DNA of 64,000 bases from Sesamum alatum (GCA_034509735.1 JACGWO010000010.1:9499193-9563192); one strand, 5' to 3'. Shown: positions 12,165 through 22,440, numbered from the stretch's first letter. Numbers and translations: made by a program. The notes: a model not told the origin generated them from the letters alone.

Positions 12165-12705
12165 TCAGGTCACCTTTTCCAGGTCACGCATATTATGCTT
12201 TAGGCGATCTTTTTCAGATCGTATGATTTCATTGGAATTTTCGATCATGCCTATGACCTTTTTCAGGTCGCATGTTGTCGTTGAAAATTTTAATCAGAGG
12301 TCCGTGACCTTTATCCTGTTGCGTATTTTGCTTTGGTGCGACCTTTTTCAGGTCGCATGTTTTTGTTGAAAACTTTTTTATGTCTGTGACCTTTTTCAGG
12401 TCACGTGCTTCGGTTGAAAATTTTAATCAGAAGTCCGTGACCTTTTTCAGGTCGCGTGATTTGCTTTGATGCGACCTTTTCCAGGTCGTGCTTTATGGCT
12501 TGGAATTTTTACGAAAAGAAATGGCCTTTCACAGGCTTCTCATTGAAATGACTAAATAAATACATGGTGATCTTTCACAGATCGTTTACAGTCTCTAGCG
12601 ATCAGACAAAAAAGGAAACGGATCTTTTTCAGATCGTATATCGGAGTGATCTTTCACAGATCAGTCACGATCTTTCACAGATCGTTGTATTCGGCTTTCA
12701 CAGGC
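12165..12705. repeat. Array of about 14 mini-hairpins with covarying stems
   Basis: The stretch lies between the convergent ends of the antisense gene and integrase. It holds roughly 14 short palindromes, each a 5-7 bp stem around a five-base loop (TTTTC, TTTCC or TTCAC). Examples are gcgacct-ttttc-aggtcgc (12338-12356), gtgacct-ttttc-aggtcac (12386-12404), cgatct-ttttc-agatcg (12205-12221), tgatct-ttcac-agatca (12647-12663) and cgatct-ttcac-agatcg (12669-12684). Stem sequences differ between copies but both arms change together, so base pairing is kept. A few copies are decayed (12304-12318, 12690-12704). Confidence 0.8.
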
Positions 12706-12955
12706 TGGTCCTGGTCCTTGTCAAGCGTAGAACTTTTTCAAGTTTGTGCACATTCCATGGTCTTGGTAAGTCTTTGCCATCCATGCTTTGAAGTTTGCAT
12801 GTTCCACGTTTTTTGATCTCGATGACCTTATAGGGTCCTTCCCAGCTTGGGTCTAGCTTCCCCACATGCTTTGACACTTCGACCTTCTTAAGAACTAGAT
12901 CTCCACTTGGAACTGTCTTGGTTTGACCCTTTTGGTTATAATTCCTCATCATCAT
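12698..12955 (-). pseudogene. Integrase C-terminal domain (Gypsy)
   Basis: The C-terminal end of the Tat polyprotein, an SH3-like DNA-binding domain recognised by 'GDLVLKKVEVSKHVGKLDP' and 'WEGPYKVIEI'. It is out of frame with the integrase core: a frameshift lies near 12955-12965, just after 'RAYAKILHHK' in the core frame. There is no chromodomain, as expected for the Tat lineage. The open frame ends at 12698, facing the hairpin array. Confidence 0.82.
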
Positions 12956-13554
12956 GTTTTGTGATGCAAGATTTTGGCATAGGCACGATCTCTCCTTTCT
13001 TCGATTGTGGTGAGGTCGAAAGCTCGCTCGACCTGGTTCGCTTGTGGATCATAATGTGCGACCCTGGCTGTCATTTCTCCTACCTTTGCAGGGATTATAG
13101 CTTCAGTTCCATAAACTAAATAGAATGGTGACTCACCTGTCGAGGTTCTCGGACTTGTGCGGTATGCCCATAATACGCCTGGTAGCTCTTCGACCCACGA
13201 CCCCTTCGCACCTTCGAGCCTTGTTTTCAAATGCTGCAATAATGTTCGATTAGTCACTTCGGTCTGGCCGTTTGCTTGGGGGTTCCCCACTGCCGTGAAA
13301 TTCTGCTGAATTTTTAACTCCTTGCACCATGCCAGAATTCCTTTTCCTTGAAACTGAGTGCCGTTATCCGAGATCAGGATCCGAGGTATACCGAACCTGC
13401 AAATTATGTTTTTCCAAATAAAGTTTATCACTTCCTTTTACGATATTTTTGCCAAAGCCTCTGCTTCGACCCATTTTGAAAAATACTCGACCGCCACTAT
13501 GACGAATTTTTTCTTGGCTGGTGCTGGCGGAAAGGGTCCTACAATGTCGATGCC
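12952..13554 (-). pseudogene. Integrase catalytic core (Gypsy)
   Basis: The RNase-H-fold DDE core that would insert the element's cDNA into the genome. The three acidic positions are visible: D in 'GIDIVGPFP' (just below 13550), D in 'LISDNGTQF' and E in 'NPQANGQTEVTNRTLL'. The downstream part contains 'ELPGVLWAYRTSPRTSTGE' and 'PFYLVYGTEA', typical of plant Gypsy integrases. A TAG stop at 13552-13554 separates it from the upstream reading frame; the family has Trp there, so TGG became TAG. Another stop (TAA) interrupts it near 13433, before 'KEVINFIWKN'. Confidence 0.88.
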
Positions 13555-14925
13555 CTATTGGTCGAACGGACATGCGATCTTAATTGGTTCCATCGAGGTC
13601 GCGGGGGTATGTATCAGTGTTGCATACTTCTGACAGCTCTCACACCTTTTGGCGAATTCCATTGCGTCATTTACTAATGTGGGCCAAAAATAGCCTTGCC
13701 TTGCGACCTTCTGCGCTAGCGACCTACCCCCTGAATGATTACCACAACTTCCCTCGTGAATCTCTCTCAAGACATAATGAGCCTTTTCTGGGTCGAGGCA
13801 TTTTAATAGCGGACCTTCGACCGTTCTTTTGTACAGTTCATCCCCCACTATCGTGAACCTGTTTGCTTTGAACCTCAATTTTTTCGCTTCGACAGGATCA
13901 TTGGGTACGACCCCCTCAAGTAGGTACCTGATCATACCTGTCTTCCATGATACCTCCTCCTCGATCGCTTGCACTTCCATGGTTGGTTCATCAACCTCTG
14001 GTACTTCCTTGACCATTACTGAAATACTGCGATCCTTTATGCCTGCCATCATAGCCCCGAACTTAGACAGAGCATCTGCTCGTGCGTTTTCTTCTCTTGG
14101 GATTTGTTGAATCGAGCACTTGTCAAATTTCTGCATCATTTCCTTCACCTCTCTAAGGTACTGGGTCATTGACCATTCTCTCATTTCATATGCTCCTTCG
14201 ATCTGCATCGCGACCAGTTGAGAGTCGGTGCATACATCTAACCTTTTGACCCCAGCTTGACTTGCCATTTTTAGGCCCAGAATTAGTGCCTCGTATTCTG
14301 CCTCGTTATTAGTGGTGGGGAACGCCAGTTTTGCCGCGATCTCAATTTCTACCCCTCCGGGTCCCTGTAACAAAATTCCTGCACCTCCATTATTCGCATT
14401 TGACGATCCATCGACATGGAGCAACCAGCCTTCCTGAGGCTTTACTTCCTGGTCACCTGCGAGCTCGACAATGAAATCAGCAAAAACTTGAGATTTAATG
14501 GAAATTCTTGCCTGATATTCAATATCGAATTCTCCTAGCTCGACCGCCCACTTGATCAAGCGACCTGAAGCATCCGGTCTGGACATGATTTGTTTCAAGG
14601 GGTAGTTTGTCAATACTACGATCTTGTGAGATTGAAAGTATGGTCTCAACTTTCGAGCTGTAGTAACCAAAGCCAGTGCTAACTTTTCGATCTGGATGTA
14701 TCTTTTCTCTGCCCCTTGAAGCATTCTGCTCACATAATATACTGGATTTTGCGACCCCGCTTCTTCCTTTACCAGAACAGAACTTACTGCATCATCGGAC
14801 ACCGTTAGGTATAAGTATAACACCTCACCTATCTTAGGATTTGCAAGCAGGGGTGGTTCTGTCAAATACTGTTTTAGATCAGTCAATGCTTGTTCGCACT
14901 CTTCGTTCCACTTGAAATCTTTCAC
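13555..14925 (-). pseudogene. RNase H, second (archaeal-type) RNase H and integrase zinc finger, one 456-codon open frame
   Basis: An open part of the Tat polyprotein. Residues 1-150 form the RT connection and the original RNase H ('LYLYLTVSDDAVSSVLVKEE', 'YIQIEKLALALV'); the expected 'LTDQPL' Asp reads 'LTNYPL', so this domain is probably inactive. Residues 165-300 form a second RNase H with 'LHVDGSSNANNGGAG', 'TNNEAEYEALILGL', 'CTDSQLVAMQ' and 'ENARADALSKF', supplying the D-E-D-D set. Dual RNase H is a known Tat-lineage trait. Residues 380-440 hold the HHCC zinc finger of integrase (H in 'REIHEG', H in 'GNHSGG', then 'CESCQKY'). Stops close it at both ends. Confidence 0.9.
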
Positions 14926-15012
14926 CTTCCTCAGAGTTTTGAAAAATGGTAAGTTACGGTCCGCTGATCGCGAGATGAAGCGACTAAGAGACGCGATCTT
15001 CCCGGCTAGTTT

Positions 15013-15790
15013 CTATACATCTTTGACCGTTTTTGGCGAACTCAAACCCAATATCGCCTCTATTTTTTCTGGATTTGCTTCAATCCCTTTCTCGCTCACC
15101 ATGTATCCTAAAAATTTTCCGCCTCGAACTCCGAATGTGCATTTTGATGGGTTTAATTTCATGCCATATGTTCGCATCACTTCAAACGCCTTTCTCAGGT
15201 GATCGAGGTGATGTTTCTCCTCTTTGCTCTTGACCAACATATCGTCCACGTAGACTTCCATAGACTGGCCGATCAACTCCTTGAACATCCTGTTCACCAA
15301 CCTCTGGTAAGTGGCACCTGCATTTTTTAACCCAAAAGGCATTACATTATAACAATAAATGCCATTTTCAGTAATGAATGATGTCTTATCTCTATCTTCC
15401 TCCGCCATGAAGATCTGATGATATCCCTGGTATGCGTCCATCATGCTGAACAGTGCGCATCCTGCGGTCAAATCGACCAGTAAGTCTATTCGAGGTAGCA
15501 GGTACGGGTCCTTTGGACATGCCTTGTTCAAGTCTGTAAAATCTGTACACATTCGCCATTTGCCGGATGCCTTGGGCACTATCACCACGTTTGATAACCA
15601 TTCTGTGTACTGGACCTCCGCTACGTATCCGCCTCCAGAAGCTTATTGACCTCTTCCTCAATGATTTTGTTCCTTTCCACGCCGAACGATCGTTTCTTTT
15701 GCTTTACTGTCGCATCTGCGGGTCTACATTGAGCCTATGTACGATGACCTCTGGATCTATCCCCTTAAAGTCCGACGGGCTCCATGCGAA
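15013..15790 (-). pseudogene. Reverse transcriptase (Gypsy)
   Basis: The polymerase domain that copies element RNA into DNA. Visible motifs in order: 'VVIVPKASGKWRMCTDF', 'LNKACPKDPYLLPRID', 'MPFGLKNAGATYQRLVN', the catalytic 'YVDDMLVKS', and 'LGYMVSEKGIEANPEKI'. The catalytic YVDD is intact. The N-terminal 70 or so residues (15590-15790) are recognisable ('GIDPEVIVHRLNVDP', 'EEEVNKLL') but split by at least two frameshifts near 15630 and 15720. A TAG stop at 15010-15012 replaces the usual Gln before 'KLAGKIASLSRF'. Confidence 0.9.
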
Positions 15791-15794
15791 CATG

Positions 15795-16474
15795 TCAGCA
15801 TTTTCCCTTAAAAAAGCGATCATTAGTGTTTCTAAGTTCGATGTCATTTGCGACCCGATCCTTGTGGTCCTGTTGGGGCTCGCCTGGGATCAATTCGATC
15901 ACTTTGTGCTCTTCCACTGGTTCTATCCGTTCGGGCTTTGGTTTTTTCAAGGTATCCATGACTTCTTCAGGATGGTTGACCCCTATCCTTCGTTTGGTTT
16001 TCGTGTCTTCTCCTTCTTTCTTTTTTAAAGACAGATTATAACATTTCCTTGCCTCCCGCTGGTCGCAACATACCTCGCCTATTCCGCCTGGTGTTGGAAA
16101 CTTCATCTTCAAATGGTAAGTGGACACAATAGCCTGAAACAAGTTTAAACTGGGTCTCCCCAAAATCACATTATAAGCAAATGGAGTATCAACGACCAAA
16201 AATTTTATCATTAAAGTTTCCTTCTCAGTTCATCGCCTAATGAGGCTGGGAGGTCGATGGTTCCCAATGGTGTTACCTCACTTCCCCCGAATCCTACTAA
16301 AGGCGTTTGTATTGGTTGTAGCCGGACAGCATCAAATCCCATCTTCCTCAGTACTTCCATGAATACAATGTCCACAGAACTGCCATTATCAATTAGCACC
16401 TTGTGCACGGAATAATTTGCTATGTCCATTTTTATCACCATGGGGTCATTCTGCGACCCTGCTTCGGCTACCAT
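15795..16474 (-). pseudogene. Aspartic protease and linker (Gypsy)
   Basis: Retropepsin that would cleave the polyprotein. The active site reads 'VLIDNGSSVDIVF', matching the D-x-G-S-S form typical of Tat elements. Downstream 'PFAYNVILGRPSLN' is the conserved second half of the domain. A frameshift near 16215-16225 splits the domain ('GDELRRK' in one frame, 'TLMIKFLVVDTPF' in the next). A charged linker (Lys/Glu-rich, about 15800-16050) connects it to RT. Confidence 0.85.
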
Positions 16475-16501
16475 GTCTTTCTTACTAAATGTAATTTCTT
16501 C

Positions 16502-18104
16502 ACTCTATTCTACACTTAGTACCAACTCTCTCCCCCCTGAGTTCCCATATCCGTATCGAGCATATCTCTTCCTCGACCTCGCTGAATCACCCCCCGTAGG
16601 TCCGCCCGTGATCGTATGAATGACCCCTTTCACAGGAGCATTATTGCGTGCGACCTCGTCCGGTCTATCGCCTCTTCTGTCCTCTCTATGCCAAAACCTT
16701 TCCCTGCTATGGGGTCTACTCCTCGATCTCTCTCTTCGTGCATCTCTGTGCTCCCTTTCATTCTCAAAGTTTCGGGGTTCCCTTACGTAGTCCTTAAAAT
16801 ATCCTTGCCTGACCAATCTCTCTATTTCATCTTTCAATTGAAAATAATCCTCGGTGTCATGTCCCTTTTCCTTGTGAAATTTGCAATACTTGTTACCCAA
16901 GTACCTCTTTGATGGTGTAGCTCGCGTTTTCTTGGGCCACTGGAGTACATTCGCCTTTTCAAACCATCATCATCATCATCTGTTCCCTGGAAGCCCGCAA
17001 TGGAGTATATCTGTGGAATCTAGGCTGATACGGTGCCTCCTGATCTTTTTCAGATCGCACCCTTCGGTCTCGGCCTCGGTCCCTCGCTCGTTCACGACCT
17101 CGACCCCCCATCCATTCGCCATCCTTCATTGCGTTCATTTCTTCTTCATCTATGTATTTCTGAGCCAGTCTCATTAATTGCTCTACGTCTTCTGAGGGGT
17201 CCCTGGCTAATGCTGATGCAAAAGAGCCCTTCTTTAATCCATGTATAAGGATGCTGATCATCATGTCGATCCTCAGGTCTTGGACCTCTAAGGTCTCGTT
17301 ATTGAACCTACCCACGAAACTTTTTAATGATTCATCCTCTTTCTGCCTTATAGTGAATAGGTGAGTGGCCGATCTTTTTTGTTTCCTTTTACTTGCGAAG
17401 TGGAATGCAAATTTCTGTATCAATTATTCGTACGTTTCAACGGTTCCACTGAGCAAGCTAGTGAACCATACTTGCGCCTTTCCTGTTAGAGTGGTAACAA
17501 ACAACTTAGCATTAATGGAATCAGACTGACCATAAAGGTTCATTACCAGATCGAATGCAGCGACATGCTCCTGTGGATCCTTGCTACCGTCATACTTAGG
17601 CAGATCCGGCATTCTGAAATGGCGGTCCATGGTCTCAGTGAGAATCTTGTTAGAGAATGGCGAGTTCCTATGCTGGGCCACTATCTCCCCCCGTCGTTTA
17701 AGCTCGCTAATTTGAGCTCCCAATTTTTCAATCTGGCGACCCACATCCTCGACCTCTGCCTTAAAAATTCCTGGTTCTCTCCTCTTACTTTTTTCCTTTT
17801 GGCTAGACGCCGCATCGGACACTTCATGGGTAGCGCCTTTCACAGGCATCTCCCTGCTGTCCTCTCTCATCTCGTCCTCAATTTCCTTTTCTCTGAACAA
17901 CTGTCGCTTGGCCGGTTCGCGGACTATCGGGGTGGCGGTTCTCCTTTCGTATTCCACTATCGCATTCCTGCTTGCCTTCCTACTAGCCTCATCTATCATC
18001 CTTTGGAGTTCGTCTCTAGTAAGCTGAATGACTTGATCATTCTGTCGCTGAGAGTTCCCTTCGTACTCTCCTGATAGCTGGTCCCTCCTTGACGGCCCTT
18101 CCAT
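16502..18104 (-). pseudogene. gag (Gypsy, Tat lineage)
   Basis: Capsid/nucleocapsid precursor. It starts with MEGPSRRDQLSGEY and a charged, partly coiled-coil N-terminus (about 150 residues). The capsid-type domain follows with 'MPDLPKYDGSKDPQEHVAAF' and 'AQVWFTSL', then 'FVGRFNNETLEVQDL'. An in-frame TAA at 17421-17423 interrupts the capsid domain. A frameshift occurs at a (GAT)n tract near 16960-16975. The zinc-knuckle-like 'YCKFHKEKGHDTEDYF' lies at about 16840-16900; the usual final Cys is Tyr. A further TAG lies at 16502-16504, before protease. Two mini-hairpins of the 12165-12705 type occur inside the coding frame (17042-17056 and 17835-17847). The start codon is about 50 bases inside the primer site. 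Confidence 0.88.
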
Positions 18105-18142
18105 CTCGTGAAGGTACGTTATCTTCTCAGATTTTTCCCACA

Positions 18143-18152
18143 GACGGCGCCA
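18143..18152 (-). other. Primer-binding site of the Tat Gypsy element
   Basis: The minus strand reads TGGCGCCGTCTGTGGGA starting two bases inside the 5' LTR. The first nine bases match the 3' end of plant tRNA-Asp, and this form is common in Tat-lineage elements. Confidence 0.82.
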
Positions 18153-18154
18153 AT

Positions 18155-18652
18155 TGATCCGGGTCGCTACTCGATCATCTGGGTCCTACTTGGATTTGGG
18201 TACCCTCGAGCTCGATCTGGTTAGCTTCCGGACAATACCTGAGAAGAAACAAGCACGTGAGACTAGCCGGGAGGGCCCCCGGCGTAGACACTCCGATGCT
18301 TAAGTGAGATTCTGGTCGAGATGGATGGTCGATAATATGGAGAATAGTGCTGGTCGAATACAATTGGAATAACTTACCTCAAATGTGGTGGGTCAGGCTT
18401 ATTTATAGCACCAAGTGTCCGTACCTTCGTGGTCCACGTGGCCTCATCTCGTTAGTCTGACAAGTTTTAGCATCAAAGATCCATATTTGGACACATGGTC
18501 CTTGGTAATACCCGGGTCGCTGATCCGGGGCGGGTCGTGTGACCCGGCGCGTATCGCTGGTACGCGGGTCTGGCACTTCTTTTGTAACCTGGGACCCACT
18601 TTTCAGGGTGTTTTTGGTCTTTTGACCAATTTATTGGGTTATACCCACATCA
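18155..18652 (-). mobile_element. 5' LTR of the Tat Gypsy element
   Basis: 498 bp with TG...CA ends, about 97% identical by eye to 8639-9133. It holds the element's promoter: TATA-like TATAAATAAG on the minus strand at 18407-18398. Confidence 0.93.
18398..18407 (-). promoter_or_regulatory. TATA box of the Gypsy 5' LTR
   Basis: TATAAATAAG on the minus strand, followed 27 bases later by GAGGTAAGT. It probably sets the start of the genomic RNA. Confidence 0.68.
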
Positions 18653-18795
18653 AGTATGTACACTTAAAACTACGTTTTTAACATAGGCTTCTTCCCTTCT
18701 CAAAACCTATATATACACGGATTTAATGGGTATGTACACTTAAAATTACGATTTTAACATAGGCTTCTTCCCTTCTCAAAACCAAATGAACAGAG
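18653..18795. repeat. Tandem duplication of about 77 bp at the Gypsy target site
   Basis: Two copies of a unit containing 'gtatgtacacttaaaa', 'taacataggcttcttccc' and 'ttctcaaaacc' (about 18654-18710 and 18731-18783). The sequence left of the Gypsy element (8620-8638) matches the end of this unit, so the element inserted within or next to the repeat. Confidence 0.75.
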
Positions 18796-19894
18796 GCTTC
18801 TCTCCTTCGGAAAACGGGTACAAACTACTACCTTAATTTCATATTTAATTTGTATAATTATATTGATTACTGAGTTTATTAAATATAATTTTGACTTTCC
18901 TTTAATGTCCAATAAGAAAATTTAATTGGTTTGACCATTTATAAATTAATGATTGATTAAATATTCTATTTAAATTAGGGGTGTTATAGTCCATTAATTC
19001 AATTACTTAATTTATTAGATTTAGTTTTTAGTATAATTGATATATTCAATTTAACTTAAATTATTAACCATATACTTAAGTATATGGGTAGGTATTTAAT
19101 TAATTACTATAATAATGAGGAATTGAGGATAAATTACTAGAAATATAGAAAATTATATTTGAGAAATATTATATCTATTAAAAAAAATTAGTTGCAACAA
19201 AATTTATCTGGGGAGAATAGGGTTTGCTCGATTTTCTAGAGTTATATCAATCCAAATTTGCTGATTCTTGCAATTTGCTGATTCTTGCAATGAAAACTTT
19301 AGAATCTCTAATAAAACTTTGCTATTTAGGTCACAAGCTAAATTCTTTGTTTAAATAGGAAAATTGTAATAAAAAAAAAAAACCTTTTAATCCAGAATAG
19401 GTGAACTAAAAATTATATAACTTGAAATATGAATGATAGATTTGTATGGTTCTTGTTGGAAATTAAACTTAAAAAATAAAAAAAATTTATTTTAAAAATA
19501 TTATGAATTTTCAAAGGGTATATAACTTTTGAAGAATTTTGAAGTTAGTCCCACGAATATGTGGTAATTCAAACCAGGCTGTACTAAAAGATAAATAACT
19601 TGGAGACACAAAAGAATATTTGGGATAAAAATAGTATTTGTATCCGATGTATTTAAGTTTGGGGAGAATTTGTAAGTAGGTACAAAAATTCTGTCAAGAA
19701 AAGCATGTAAAGGAGTATGAGGAGTTATTAATAAAAAAATAATTCCTATAATTTAGACAAATTATACATCATTTCCTAGAATGTGTAGTTATTATACTTG
19801 ATCAATTTTAAAATTGAAGAATTATAGTAAAAGTTAGGATTTAATTAGTGAACATTGCTCATCCTATTAACACTTAAAATCTCTTTTTTATGAA
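18796..19894. other. Gene-free AT-rich spacer
   Basis: No gene or element recognised. It contains one exact 18-bp tandem duplication ('tttgctgattcttgcaat') at about 19256-19291. Confidence 0.7.
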
Positions 19895-20200
19895 ATAAGT
19901 AGTTGGTATTTGTAAACTTATATAAATATTCCTTAATGTTGTATAAATTTATGAGGGCCTAACATAATGTTGGGAGCAAAAACTATTCCAAGGAGTCGCG
20001 TACAGATTAATGTACTTTTATGAAATTCCGACGAAAAAAAGGTCCTGCGAAACAAAAGTTAGCACTCCGATGATTAAGTTAGTAAGTGAATTAAGGTAAA
20101 AATTGTCAAAGATAAAATGATATTGAGTATGTCAAATGTGTAATGTAAAACTTACCTTAAATCTTTAATCAACTTTTATAAATAGGATTTTCATGTTGAA
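19895..20200 (-). mobile_element. Degenerate Tat-type LTR fragment (LTR-like copy 1)
   Basis: On the minus strand it shows the ordered landmarks of the Tat LTR at 18155-18652: a TATAAAAG-type box, GGTAAG, and an 'atcggagtgctaac' block. It is strongly AT-shifted and about 300 bp long. It runs directly into PP2C exon sequence at about 20200. Related copies are at 20715-21050, 21240-21405, 21965-22285, 23450-23670, 24725-25005 and 25330-25575. Confidence 0.55.
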
Positions 20201-20202
20201 AC

Positions 20203-20695
20203 ATTTATATGTCTCATAATTAGAGAAGGCAAGTGTCATATTGTAACTAGCGATGATTCGTAGAACGTGATGACAAACGAAGAATTCTGTGAAATGACTA
20301 ACAGACGAATCTTAGTTTAGCACAAAAGGAACGCAATGATCCCATTGGACCAAAAAATTGACTCTGCTGCACAAATAGCGACCGAGTACCTCCAACCTTG
20401 CCTTTCGAAAATGGAGCAAGGATTATATCAAAGGAAGTTCAAGGTTATAGAAATATTATCCTTCCTCCATCTTCAAAGGGCAAGGCTCGAGAGGTAGTCA
20501 GCCGCAACTTGCGCAATAGGGTCAACTCCTAGGCCCCTATCTGCTAATGGGTCCATTACGTTCGTTCTGTGCTACATTAAGATTCATTTTCTAGCTACCT
20601 CACAAACTTATTCATTTGTCATTACATTCCATAAGTCATCATTAGGCAGAACAAGACACTCGTCTTCTAAAACACGAGGCACAAACATGACTTTG
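20203..20695. pseudogene. PP2C last-exon inverted duplication, copy 1
   Basis: Two pieces of the last exon of a clade-A (HAB1/ABI-like) protein phosphatase 2C gene, tail to tail. The plus arm (about 20203-20425) encodes, with stops, 'VMTNEEFCEMTNRRILV' followed after a stop by 'HKRN'. The minus arm (about 20695-20433) encodes 'VMFVPRVLEDECLVLPNDD', 'LWNVMTNE', 'GLGVDPIAQVAADYLSSLAL' and 'KDNISI'. These match the PP2C C-terminal metal-site region (SDGLWDVM...KDNISI). The centre has a deletion compared with copy 3. In the plus arm the Trp of the SDGLWD motif is a TAG stop. The left LTR-like repeat joins the plus arm directly. Confidence 0.78.
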
Positions 20696-20714
20696 ATTTT
20701 TTTTTTTTTTTGTG

Positions 20715-21050
20715 AGTGATGGTATTTGTAAGATTATATAACACACATATATGCCATAAAGTTCAATAAAATTATGAGGGCCTTCCATAATGCTATAAGA
20801 GAAAATAATATTCCCAAGAGTGCCGTCGTACAAATTAATGGATTTTTATGAATTTTTGATAAAAAAAATTCTGCAAAATAAAAGTTAGCATTCTAATGTT
20901 GAAGTTAGTAAGTGAATTAAGGTTAAAATTGTAAATATTCTAAAAAAAAAAAAAAACTATAAAATAGTAATGAGTATGTTAAATGTGCCATGAAATACTT
21001 ACCTCAAAATCTTTAATTAACTTCCACTAATAAGACTTTCATGTTGAATC
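20715..21050 (-). mobile_element. Degenerate Tat-type LTR fragment (LTR-like copy 2)
   Basis: Same family as 19895-20200, with the 'gagggccttccataatgct', 'gttagcattctaatgttgaag' and 'aatacttacctcaaa' blocks in the same order. No coding sequence. Confidence 0.55.
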
Positions 21051-21239
21051 TAAAAAGACAAATTAAATAAATCTCACGATGTTTCTGTAAACCCAAGTAG
21101 AGTTCTCTTTACAAAATAATAATAATAATAAGAAAAAACAAAACCTTGGTTAGTTTGCAAACCTCAACAGGAGGCTTGTTTGTTTGTTTTTTTGTTTTAA
21201 GTATTATATTTTTTCATTAAAACTTAAAGAAACTTGACA

Positions 21240-21405
21240 ATAATTCCAAAAAACAATTGCTCGAGCCCATTTTAAGTCACTTCCAAATTAATGGGTTTCA
21301 ATAATCTGAAAAAAATACCTGCAAAATAAATACTAGCATTCCGATGCTTAAATTGGTAGATGAATTAGAATAAAAAATTTAAAATGCTGCAAAAGAAATA
21401 CTCAA
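21240..21405 (-). mobile_element. Degenerate Tat-type LTR fragment (LTR-like copy 3)
   Basis: It starts with 'aacaattgctcgagccca' and carries the 'cattccgatgcttaa' block. It is broken off inside its 'aaagaaatactcaaa' block, where PP2C exon sequence begins at about 21406. Confidence 0.55.
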
Positions 21406-21875
21406 AGTGCCATGTTGTGATTAGCAATGACTCGTGGAACGTGGTGACAAACGAAGAATTCTGTGAAATAACGAGCAGACGAATCTTAGTTTCGCACAAA
21501 AGGAACACTACGACTCCATTGGACCAAGAAATTGACTCTGCTGCGCAAGTAACGACCGAGTACCTCTCGAACCTTGCCTTTCGGAGGGAGTTCAAGGTTA
21601 TGGAAATATTGTCATTGCTCCACAAGGCTCGAGAGATAGTCAGCCGCAACTTGCGCAATAAGGTCAACTCCTAGGCCCTTATTTGGTAATGGGTTCATTG
21701 TGTTCTTCATGTACTACATTAAGATGTGTTTTCTAGTCATCTCACAAATTTTTTTCATTTGTCATTACGTCATATAAACCATCACTATCCAGAACAAGGC
21801 TCTCGTCTTCTAAAACACGAGGTACAAACATGACTTTGGGTTCTAGTATGATCCACAACTTTAAGTATCTATCAC
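21406..21875. pseudogene. PP2C last-exon inverted duplication, copy 2
   Basis: The plus arm (about 21406-21580) is open and encodes 'VVTNEEFCEITSRRILVSHK' and 'DSAAQVTTEYLSNLAF', with SNDSW in place of the family SDGLW. Its frame runs on into the centre of the palindrome (open 21384-21674). The minus arm (21875-21598) is the best preserved at its start. A splice acceptor TTTTCAG (ending at 21876) is followed by 'GDRYLKLWIILEPKVMFVPR', then 'LEDESLVLDSDGLYDVMTNE', a close match to the start of the PP2C last exon. Part of the centre, including the KDNIS region, is deleted in the plus arm. Confidence 0.8.
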
Positions 21876-21964
21876 CTGAAAAGTATGAGGGAGAGCAAGA
21901 TAAATTTGAGTTCAAAGCATAACTTAATCAATAATTTTTTGGAGTTTGTAAGATCATTTTTTTT

Positions 21965-22285
21965 TTTTTTTAGCGTGGTGGTATTTATAAGATTATAATA
22001 TGTATATATGTATATATGAATATACCATATTTTTTAATAAAATTATGAGGGCCTTCCATAATGCTAATAACAAAAAATATTCCAAAGTGTATTGTACAAA
22101 TTAATGGATTTCTATGAAATTCTGATTAAAAAAATTCTGCAAAACAAAATTTAGCACTCCAATATTGAAGTCAGTGATTGAATTAAGGTTAAGATTGTAA
22201 AATATTATAAAGAAAAGTACTATAAAATAATAATGAGTATGTTAAATGTGCAATGTAAAACTTAGCTCAAACTCTTTAATTAAAT
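21965..22285 (-). mobile_element. Degenerate Tat-type LTR fragment (LTR-like copy 4)
   Basis: Same block order as copy 2 ('gagggccttccataatgct', 'agcactccaatattgaagtc', 'cttagctcaaa'). It is followed by a GC-rich repeat. Confidence 0.55.
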
Positions 22286-22440
22286 TCTACCCCGTATGGG
22301 GCGGGTTTGAGACATAATTTTTCGGGGCCGGGGTGGGTTTGGGTTATCAAAAACCTGCCCCGACCGGGTCCGGGGCGGGGTACGGGTCCTATCTCCACCC
22401 CGCCCCATTGGACCCGACCCCCGCCTCTTTTTCATTATAT
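22286..22440. repeat. GC-rich inverted low-complexity repeat
   Basis: Permutations of 'ggggcggg' and 'ccccgcccc' around a 'tatcaaaaacctg' centre, forming an imperfect palindrome of about 150 bp in AT-rich DNA. It resembles the GGGGCGGGTTTGGGG-type dispersed repeats seen in plant genomes. No coding potential. Confidence 0.6.

Larger units (their letters stand above)
8639..18652 (-). mobile_element. Ty3/Gypsy Tat-lineage LTR retrotransposon, near full length
   Basis: A 10.0-kb element on the minus strand. Order in its own sense: 5' LTR 18652-18155, primer-binding site, gag, protease, reverse transcriptase, RNase H, a second RNase H of the archaeal type, integrase, a hairpin-rich intergenic stretch, an antisense gene on the plus strand, polypurine tract, 3' LTR 9133-8639. 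Dual RNase H, a TGGCGCC primer site and a large antisense ORF between pol and the 3' LTR are typical of the plant Tat (Retand-like) lineage. Counted by eye, the LTRs differ at about 13 substitutions and 3 single-base indels, so they are about 97% identical and the insertion is fairly young. Several stops and frameshifts make this copy non-autonomous. Confidence 0.93.

Noticed and set aside
12165..12705. Possible CRISPR-like array
   Set aside because: Units are 15-19 bp palindromes at irregular spacing with related spacers, in a plant genome.
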